Positions 1 through 8,900 of a stretch of 32,065 nt of DNA are shown in pieces. Position numbers and translations under genes: made by a program. Within the stretch, counting starts at the first letter, position 1, and every line of letters begins with the position of its first letter. Source of the stretch: Desulfobulbus rhabdoformis (GTDB taxonomy: Bacteria; Desulfobacterota; Desulfobulbia; Desulfobulbales; Desulfobulbaceae); the NCBI RefSeq assembly GCF_016919065.1, contig NZ_JAFFQA010000051.1, forward strand, positions 1-32,065, in the 5' to 3' direction. Below the pieces are notes generated by a model that searched no databases, was not told the origin of the DNA, and saw only the letters and a program-made list of their open reading frames with translations.

Positions 1-87
1 CGAGTATATTACCTAAAAGTCCAAGTTACTACACCGCCAACTTCCGAAAGTGATTAGTAATCATTCTCGGCAAAAGGGAGTGCCATT

Positions 88-171
88 ATGAGGCTGGGGG
101 CTTTGAAAGTTTTTTTGCGCCTAATTTCCTGTTTTTTCGTGTTTATTTTGAACGCGTACCCCTTAGCCTGA
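88..171 (+). CDS. Possible 27-residue hydrophobic peptide
   Basis: A short reading frame starts at ATG 88 with a GGGAG ribosome-binding site 8 bases upstream and ends at TGA 169-171. The peptide is basic at its start (MRLGALKVFLR) and then hydrophobic, like a bare signal peptide or a small membrane peptide. It ends inside the hairpin that follows the glucan phosphorylase gene on the other strand. No family is recognised and chance is a fair explanation for so short a frame. Confidence 0.15.
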   Translation: MRLGALKVFLRLISCFFVFILNAYPLA

Positions 172-182
172 CGGCTATGGGG
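159..182 (-). terminator. Hairpin directly after the glucan phosphorylase stop
   Basis: CCCCTTAGCC and GGCTATGGGG pair across a 4-base loop with one mismatch. On the minus strand the hairpin begins one base after the TAG stop at 183-185. It is followed by an A-rich rather than U-rich stretch, so it is not a textbook intrinsic terminator. It may instead protect the 3' end of the transcript. Confidence 0.3.
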
Positions 183-2768
183 CTATCCCCTTTGCCAGAG
201 GATATGAGCAATCTCCAGAGGGACGGCAACTCTGTCGAAATTCGGGATCAAGCGCGCTGTATAGTCAGATGAAGGACGGGTCGCAGATACGTCCGCACTG
301 TATGCATATCCACCTGATGCTCCCACCAATTGGCGTTCTCGTTGCATCACTTGCCGGATTGGAGTTGAGGCCTCTCTCGGTTCTGCATACAGCTCAATTC
401 GAACCGCATTCGGGTCGAGATCGTTGAGATACACCTGAACTTCATAATGATGGTGCTCGCCCATGGTCTCCACCTTCACCTCTCCAAAACGCAATTTTTC
501 CCATTTTTGTTGGATGTTATTCTGCCAATCAACCAGTTGCTTACCAACCGTGCTCTTATCGGCACTGCGTAACTGATAGGCGGCAGCAGCCGGCAGATAA
601 TGTTGCTCAGTGTAATCTCGTACTGCACGGTTGGCGGAAAAATATGGAGTGAGCCGCGCCATGCTTTCTCGCATTCTCGCCACCCATGCCAAGGGGATGC
701 CGCTCTCGTCACGGCAATAAAATTCCGGAATCACTTCTTGTTCAAGAATATCGTAGAGAGACTCGGCCTCCACCGCATCCCAATCCGCATCATCGCCATG
801 CTCCTGTCCATCTCCCAGCGCCCATCCTAGATCTGGAGCATAGGCTTCAGCCCACCATCCGTCCAATTCTGAAAGATTGATACCGCCATTAACCAACACC
901 TTCATACCGCTTGTGCCGCAGGCTTCCCATGGCCGCCGTGGAGTATTGATCCAAACATCCACGCCCTGCACCAGATGTTCGGTCAGTAGCATATCGTAGT
1001 CCTCGAGAAAAACGATGTGTGGCCGGATATCCGCCTGGCGGATAAAATGGATCCATTGGCTGATCAAGGCCTGCCCTTCCCGGTCCTTGGGATGGGCTTT
1101 ACCGGCAATGATGAGCTGAACCGGGTGCTGGGGATTGGTCAGCAGGCGCAGTAATCTCGCAGGGTCGTGCAGCAGCAGGTTCGGTCTTTTGTACGTGGCA
1201 AAACGGCGGGCAAACCCCAGGGTCAATACATTGGGGTCAAGGAGATGTCCTGCCTGCGTGACCACCTCGATTGAGGCCCCAGTTGCAGCAAGTTGTCGGG
1301 CTAAACGCTTCCGAGTGTAGGTCACGAGCGATTTGCTGGCAGCGAGCCGAAATTGCCAAAGATCGGTATCGGTAACACTACGGATGTCCCGTTCCAGTGT
1401 ATCCATTGTTCCCTGCCAGCGGCATTTCCCGCAAGCTTGGGTCCAAAGGTCGTCGGCTGGAGCGGAATCCCAGGTCGGTATATGCACCCCGTTGGTCACG
1501 TGGCCGATGGGGATCTCCGTCGTCGGCCAACGGGGAAAAAGTGGCTCGAAGAGGCGGCGGCTGACTTCCCCATGCAAGCGACTGACGCCATTGACCGCAC
1601 CACTGCCCCGAATTGCCAGATAGGCCATATTGAAACTTTCCGATAAGTCATGCGGATTCCGGCGGCCCAAAGCCAGTAAATCCTGCAAGGGTATGCCCAA
1701 ATCATGCTCGGCATAAACCTTGAGGTACTGCTCGATCAGGGCCGGGTCGAAACGATCAAAGCCGGCAGCGACTGCCGTGTGCGTGGTAAACAGGTTGCCT
1801 GCCCGGGTGACGGCAAGCGCGACTTCGAAGGGCTGTCCTGTTTCTTGCATAAAACAACGTGCGCGCTCCAACACGGCAAAGGCTGCATGCCCCTCATTGA
1901 GATGGCAGACTTCCGGTTGCATGCCGAGAGTAGCCAGCAATCGCCAGCCGCCGATGCCGAGCAGCATTTCTTGCTTAAGGCGCAACTCTGGTCCGCCACC
2001 ATACAATTCACTGGTTATTCCTCGATGTACTGGAAAGTTCGCCGCATCATTACTGTCGAGCAGATACAGCTTGACCCGACCGACCTGGACCTGCCATGTG
2101 CGCAGCCAGACGGTATATCCGGGCAAGGTAATCTCCAACCGTAACCACTCTCCGTTCGCTTGGCGCAAAGGTGCTATCGGTAATTGGCCAGGATCGTTGT
2201 AGGGAAAAAGGGCCTGTTGATTTCCATCCTTGTCGATCACCTGACGAAAATACCCTTGTTGATACAAAAGTCCGACGCCAACCACCGGGATACCGAGATC
2301 GCTGGCGGCTTTCAACTGATCACCCGCAACATTGCCCAGACCACCCGAGTAAATGGGCAAGGCTTCGTTAAGCATAAATTCCATGCTGAAATAGGCGACC
2401 TTTGTTAAGGGAGACTGAGAATGCTGTTGTTGAAACCATGTTTGGGCTTCCATTTCTTGCCGTCTGGTCTGAACCAGCACCTCGACGTCTTTGCAAAAAA
2501 CGGGATCGACCAAGACGCGTTCGATTCGGTCGAGGGAAACCGTCTGCAGGACAATCCAGGGGTTATGGGTGATTTCCCAAAGCTCAGGATCAAGTTGCCG
2601 CCATACCTCGTCGGTGGCACGATCCCACGACCACCGCATATCCAAGGCCAACTCGGCCAGGGCGTCAAACCCCTCAATTCCCGTAGAATGAAGATTTGTC
2701 ATAGGGGGGCCGCCAGTTGTTGGCCTGCTCACACTCTTCCAAACTGCACAGGTCTTATCCTCTTTCAT
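183..2768 (-). CDS. glgP: Alpha-glucan (glycogen/maltodextrin) phosphorylase, GT35
   Basis: This enzyme releases glucose-1-phosphate from the non-reducing ends of alpha-1,4-glucans in the cytoplasm, using pyridoxal phosphate. The 861 residues start with the N-terminal domain typical of the shorter bacterial alpha-glucan phosphorylases (about residues 30-130). Next come the substrate region with YSGGLGNVAGDQLK (140-153) and the HLNEGHAAF segment (289-297). The PLP motif EACGTSGMK is at 615-623, with K623 the expected Schiff-base lysine. Start: ATG at 2768 has GGGGAG about 10 bases upstream; an alternative ATG at 2702 would drop 22 poorly conserved residues and lacks a good ribosome-binding site. 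It overlaps the end of the small upstream lipoprotein gene by 14 bp, so translational coupling is likely. Linked to a glucan synthase gene, it may connect glycogen breakdown with envelope glucan synthesis; this link is inference. Confidence 0.93.
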   Translation of the reverse strand: MKEDKTCAVWKSVSRPTTGGPPMTNLHSTGIEGFDALAELALDMRWSWDRATDEVWRQLDPELWEITHNPWIVLQTVSLDRIERVLVDPVFCKDVEVLVQTRRQEMEAQTWFQQQHSQSPLTKVAYFSMEFMLNEALPIYSGGLGNVAGDQLKAASDLGIPVVGVGLLYQQGYFRQVIDKDGNQQALFPYNDPGQLPIAPLRQANGEWLRLEITLPGYTVWLRTWQVQVGRVKLYLLDSNDAANFPVHRGITSELYGGGPELRLKQEMLLGIGGWRLLATLGMQPEVCHLNEGHAAFAVLERARCFMQETGQPFEVALAVTRAGNLFTTHTAVAAGFDRFDPALIEQYLKVYAEHDLGIPLQDLLALGRRNPHDLSESFNMAYLAIRGSGAVNGVSRLHGEVSRRLFEPLFPRWPTTEIPIGHVTNGVHIPTWDSAPADDLWTQACGKCRWQGTMDTLERDIRSVTDTDLWQFRLAASKSLVTYTRKRLARQLAATGASIEVVTQAGHLLDPNVLTLGFARRFATYKRPNLLLHDPARLLRLLTNPQHPVQLIIAGKAHPKDREGQALISQWIHFIRQADIRPHIVFLEDYDMLLTEHLVQGVDVWINTPRRPWEACGTSGMKVLVNGGINLSELDGWWAEAYAPDLGWALGDGQEHGDDADWDAVEAESLYDILEQEVIPEFYCRDESGIPLAWVARMRESMARLTPYFSANRAVRDYTEQHYLPAAAAYQLRSADKSTVGKQLVDWQNNIQQKWEKLRFGEVKVETMGEHHHYEVQVYLNDLDPNAVRIELYAEPREASTPIRQVMQRERQLVGASGGYAYSADVSATRPSSDYTARLIPNFDRVAVPLEIAHILWQRG

Positions 2769-2919
2769 CCGTCACTTTCTCCCCACCCCGGTCACGTCGA
2801 TCATCATAATCATGGCTGTTGCCACCGCTATCATGGCCGGAAGTATGCCCCCGATAACATCCGTTCAGGAAGACAAGTATGGTCATCAGAATGAGTATCA
2901 ACAGCGCTATTCTTTTCAT
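2755..2919 (-). CDS. Small predicted lipoprotein
   Basis: A protein of 54 residues beginning MKRIALLILILMTILVFLNGC: basic start, strongly hydrophobic core, then a lipobox-like LNGC. The rest is a short polar tail rich in His, Gly, Asp and Arg. I chose ATG 2919 because GGAGG and GAAGGA lie just upstream and the signal peptide then starts at residue 1. A longer version from ATG 2973 overlaps the stop codon of the glucan synthase gene and has no ribosome-binding site. The gene fills the space between the synthase and phosphorylase genes and overlaps the latter, which supports a real operon member. No family is recognised. It could be one of the small outer-membrane lipoproteins of entericidin type, but homology is not shown. 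Confidence 0.5.
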   Translation of the reverse strand: MKRIALLILILMTILVFLNGCYRGHTSGHDSGGNSHDYDDRRDRGGEKVTDERG

Positions 2920-2965
2920 TTTTCCTTCACCAGCCTCCTTGATCACAACAACATCCTTGCTCTGT

Positions 2966-5900
2966 TTACTCATCTATTTTAGCGACATTATTTACAGGTG
3001 GCGCAGGCATTCTCACCTCGACCGCATGTTCCTGGTGGTCATCGATGAGGCGAATGGCTCTATCGATTTGTTCAAGGCCATCCACCGTTACCTCCATTTT
3101 TCCGGTGACGGTTTCTGCATAAATAATCGTGATATGGTAGAGCGTCTCACGATAGCGATAGTGCATGTTGAATTCCCGCCAATCTAGAGGGATACAGGGG
3201 GTAAAACGCAGAACGTCTACCTCAAGTTTGAGCCCGAGGAGAGATTCCACAAGCAGGCGGTACATCCAGGCGGCCGATCCCGTATACCAAGTCCAGCCTC
3301 CACGTCCGACATGGGGGGATACTGCATAGACGTCGGCGGCAACAACATATGGTTCCACCTTGTACATATCGCTCTCTTCCGGCGAGCGTGCATGGTGCAC
3401 AGGATTGATCAGGTCAAAGAGCTCCCATGCCCTTTGGCTATCTCCCAGCCGGGCAAAGGCCATGGTTGCCCATATGGCCGCATGGGTATACTGGCCACCA
3501 TTTTCACGTACCCCGGGGACATACCCTTTGATGTAGCCGGGCTGGAGCTCCGAGATGTCGAAAGGCGGATCAAGGAGTTGTATCAACCGGTCCTGACGAC
3601 GGACAAGACGCTCATTCAACGATTCCATGGCCAATCGTGAACGTTCGGGATCACCAGCTCCGGAAAGGACCGACCAACTTTGGGCAATTGAATCGATCTG
3701 ACATTCCGGATTGGTTGATGATCCCAGCGGCGTACCGTTGTCAAAATAGGCACGGCGGTACCACTGGCCATCCCAGCCATGTTGCTCGATATTGCGGCGC
3801 AAAACCTTGGCCTCTTCTTGAAAACGCTCGAAAAACGTCATATCGCCACGTGTCTGGGCAATTGGGGAAAACCGCTCCAATACTTCATAGAGGAAAAAAC
3901 CCAACCATACGCTTTCCCCTTTACCCTGCGCACCCACCAGATCCATACCGTCATTCCAGTCACCGGAACCGATAAGCGGCAGACCATGTTCACCAAAGGT
4001 GAGGCCATGGACAATGGCGCGGACACAGTGTTCGTAGAGGCTTGCCGTTTCTTCCGATGTGCCGGGAAGATCGTAATACGAATCCTCCTCTGCCTTAACC
4101 GGCCGTCCCTGGACAAAGTGGATCGCTTCGTCAAGTACACCGGTGTCCCCAGTGGTATGGACATAGAGGGAGACGGCCAGCGGCAACCAGAGGTAATCGT
4201 CAGAGCAATGGGTACGCACCCCACGATCCAGCGGCGGATGCCACCAGTGCTGCACATCACCTTCCGGGAATTGATGGGCCGCGCACAAGAGCAGATGTTC
4301 GCGCACAAGATCTGGCCTGGCATGGATCAGCGCCATCACATCCTGCAATTGATCCCTGAAACCAAAAGCACCGCCTGATTGATAGGTTGCGCTCCTCGCC
4401 CACAGCCGGCAGGCCAGGGTTTGGTAGAGCAGCCAACCGTTGACGAGCACATTGACGGATTGATCCGGCGTTTCCACCTGCACTGCCCCCAAGGTGTGTT
4501 TCCAGTGCTGCCAGACGAGATCAAGAGCGGTACGTGCCGCGATTGGGCCGCGAAAACGATGCACCAGATTATTGGCCTCCTCAGGGCTTTGGCCTACGCC
4601 GAGCTTGAAAATGATTTCATGCTCTTGCCCTGCGGCAAGCTCAAAACTGACCTGAATTGCGCCACACGGATCGAGGGAGGCGCCAACCCTGCCTGAAAGC
4701 CGGGTTCGGGTCATGGCGGCAGGGGTTCGCAGGGAGCCGTTGCGGCCAAGGAATTCCGTCCGATCACCGGTCATGGTGCGGTTGGCGTCATCGACCGCAA
4801 AAAATGCCGTCCGGTTCCTAAACTCTGTATTGTAAGGGTTGCGCGCCAGGAGCGCGCCGCTAGCAGGATCGACTTCCGTCACCACATGCATGGCCGATTT
4901 TGGTCGCAAATCGCCTAACACCCACTCAACATAGCCAGTGGCCGAAAGCCGACGGTGCCGTTCCGACTCATTGCGCACCTTGAGCACCATAAATTTTACC
5001 GCCGCGTCCAGGGCCACATACACGGTCAGTTCGGAGTTGATACCGCGCTCGGTGTGTTCAAAAATGCTATAGCCAAACCCGTGTCTGGTGGCGTAAGGGG
5101 TTGCCCCGCGACAGGGCAGAGGCGTGGGCGACCAGAAATGGCCGCGTTCTTCATCGCGGAGGTACAGTGCCTCTCCTGTCGAGTCGCAGACCGGGTCATT
5201 TGCCCAGGGCGTCAGACGGAACTCGTGCGCGTTTTCACCCCAGGTGTAGGCCAGACCACTTTCGGAAATAACGGTGCCGAACTGTGGATTGGCCAACACG
5301 TTGACCCATGGTGCCGGCGTCAGCTGCCCCGTCGAAGTGGTAATGACGTATTCACGGCCATCCGGGGTAAACCCACCGAGTCCGTTGAAAAACGCAAGGT
5401 CGAGGCGGGGGGTGGGCGCGACAGGCAGGGGATCGGAGCGATGGGTACGGGTCGGGATCAAGGCAGGTACGGTCGTTTCCATCACATTGCGGCCTTTGAT
5501 CTGTTCCGCCAGCGAACCTCGTTTATCGGAGATAATGGCGCGAGCGACGGTTTGGATCAAGACACGGTCCTCTTCCGCTATCTGGTCGCCAGGCCGTATA
5601 AAAATACCGCCGGGTCGATCAATGATGTTGGATTCTACACTTGCGGCAATCAAGCCCATGATTTGGTCATGGAGGAGCTGCCGATAGCCGGCACGGTCTT
5701 CGTTCCAAATAATCAAGTCGACGGCAAGCCCTTTGAGACGCCAATAGGCGTGGGCCTGCACCAGTTGCCGGACAAGTTCGATGTTGGCTGGATCCTCGAT
5801 CTGTAACAGCACAATCGGCAAATCACCAGAGATGGCATAGCCCCAGAGGCCTGATTGCCCCCGTCTATTTTTTATAAGTATGCTCGGCTCGGCCCGTAAA

Positions 5901-8900
5901 GTGGGGTTGCTATAGATGATGGAACTGGCCAGACGACGATAAAGCTGGGCATCGACCTCCGAGGCGTTGAACTGGCGAAGCAGGACCTGGCCATGGGTCC
6001 AGGCCAGATCAAAAACACGATCAGCCAGTCGCCGATCCTGGTGTTTTTCCACCAGGTGCAAAGCGTCTTCCCGGGTTTCGCCGATGCCGGAAACCAAATT
6101 GATCGTTACTGATTCCTCGGGCTGAATCATGATCCGGTACCGAATAGCGACGATCGGATCAAGCACCGACCCTTCGCTTCCGGAAAGCGCCCCGGTGAAA
6201 AAATCTGCGTTACCGCTCATTGCTTGGGGCGAAGCCACGGTGTTACCCCGACCGATAAAACGCAGCCGATCGGTCTCATAAGAAATATCCCCAACTTCGG
6301 CACCATGTACGGCCATCAAGTGAAACAGCCAAGGCGTCTGTTCATTGATGGATCGAGGCCGCCGCGTGCACAGAATTGCCCGCTGTTGGTGGTTAATTTC
6401 GGTTTGGACAAAGAGATTACTGAAAGCAGGGTGAAGCGCGTCGCTTGCGGGTGGTGACAGAACGACTTCGGCATAACTGGTGACGTCAATTGTTTTGCGT
6501 TGATGCGAACGATTGGTCAGGGTGACCCGGCGAACCTCGACATCATCCTCGGATGAAACCACCACTTCGGTGTAGGCATCCATTTCATCGTGACGGCAAC
6601 GGAATTCAGCTCGTTCTTCAGAGAAGACCGTCTCAAAATCGTTCGCTTGACGCAACACCGGTTGATAGGTTGTTGACCAGAACCTGCCACTGTCAACGTC
6701 GCGGATGTAGCAGAAAGAACCCCAATTGTCGCAGGTGCTGTCTTCTCGCCAACGGGTGACTGCCAAGTCCCGCCAGCGGCTATAGCCACCGCCTGCGTTG
6801 GTCACCATCACATGGTATCTGCCGTTGGAGAGCAGTTGCACCTCCGGATTCGGCGTATCCGGACTTTTGAAAACACGCATTGGCGTATCCACCGCAGTGG
6901 AAGTTTCCAGGGAGGTGGCAAGCTCAGTCGAATGTTTAAAGAGGGTTGTAGCCTTGGGGATCCGCTCCTGAAGCAGCAGCAGGGTAGCCTGGAACAAAGG
7001 TTCCATCTCAAATCGTTTTTGCATGGGCCGGTCCAGCAGCAAGTACGCCAGCGAGAGCAAACTCATCCCCTGATGGTGGGCCATAAAAGACCGTATCACC
7101 ACGTTTTCGGCCCCACGGGGGAGACGGGAAGGCGTATAGTCGATCGCTTCGTAGAAACCGAATCGTCCCACAAAGCCTGCCTCAGCCATCCGTTCGAGGT
7201 TCCGGCAGGCTTTGTGGGGATCGACCATCAGCGCCAGCGCTGTAGCATAGGGCGCAACAACCAAATCCTCGGCCAGACCGCGTTTGAGTCCCAGGCCGGG
7301 TAAACCAAAAGCGCGATATTGATAGTTAAGCTGGGCATCAATGGCATTGTAACCGCATTCCGAAACCCCCCACGGTGTCCCGGATTTTCGTCCGTAATCG
7401 ATCTGGCTGGCAACAGCGCCCCTACAGGTTTGATCAAGCAGCGTGTTTTCGTAGGTGGGCATCACCAAAAGCGGCATCAGGTATTCGAACATCGATCCGC
7501 TCCAAGAGAGGAGCACCGATCCGCATCCGGAGGTGGTCAACAGGCGCCCTAAAGCAAACCATGTTTCCTGTGGTAGAGCCCCTTGGGCAATGGCAACAAA
7601 ACTGGCAAACCGCGCCTCGGAAGCTAATAGATCATAGTAGCTTGTATCCTGGCGATGGTCGCTGGCGTTGTAACCAATGACCAGGAGGCGACGCGAGGGG
7701 TCGAAGAGGAAACCGTATTCCATTTGCGCCATCTTGTTTACCTGCATGGCCAGGCGTTCAAGGGTGGCGATGCGTTCATTGGCGCGGCGACTGGCCTCTT
7801 TGATGGCAACGAGAAGTGGCTCAATCCAGACCGATTCATCAGGGGCTTCCCGTTGCGCACGGCTGTTTTCAAAAGATGGCAGGATGTGATCGGCCAAAGC
7901 CGCCAGTTGGCGCAAGGTGGGGATGCGGGCAAGCTCGGGCAGGGTCTCAAGGCCGTGATGAAGAAGGGAGGTATGCTCCAACCACGGTGCCAGCAATGAC
8001 AGTTCGTCGAGTCCCTCCCGGCATTGGCGGGCAAAGGCATGTATCCAACCGGCCAGGGAACTTTCGGTATCGACACCCTGATTTCCCCCACCATTCAACA
8101 CTTCCTCTGCCTCAGCTGCCCAGTGCACAAGACGCAGGCGAAGGACTGTAAGGTCGGTAAATTGGGCATGAATGGCGGCCGCAAGTTGTTGCTGCAGCAC
8201 TGCGAGCCGAGCCTCGGTTGGAGGATGGGATGATGCCGTTTCCACGGCAATGTTCAGGGTATCCTCGAGGCCCTCGAAAAAGCGTTTTCCCAGAATGACT
8301 TCATCGGCAAGACCAATCAATCCCTGTCGCAGAACCAGCAGATGACCGGCAAGATTGCCGCTGTCAACCGACGAAATATACAGGGGCAGCAAGGGGGTAA
8401 GCGATTGGGTGTCGTACCAGTTATAAAAATGCCCCCGATACCTTTCCAGGCTTTCCATGGTATGGAGGGCCTTAGTGGTACGTTCGATCAATGTTCCCGG
8501 GGTAATATAGCCAAAATCGCAGGCCGAAAGATTGGCCAGCAGCGATAATCCCATGTTGGTGGGGGAAGTGCGATGCGCCACCACAGCAATGGGATGTTCC
8601 TGAAAGTTATCAGGCGGTAGCCAATGATCTTCCGGTCCGACAAGAGTTTCGAAGAACACCCAAGTCTTGCGGGCCATGGACCTGAGAAAGGCGGTCTGTT
8701 CGGGGAAGAGCCGTGCTTGCCGGGGAGCAGGCGGTCGACCGGTCCACCAAGCCACCGCTGGGGAAGAGAGCCAGAGGATCAGGATGGGCGTCGCCGACCA
8801 CAAAGAGGAAGGTCTCAGGAAGGCCAGCACCATTACCGCCGCCGCTGCCAAAACCGGCGCGATCCACATGGTTCGGCACGAGTCGGCGAGGGTGGTCGGA

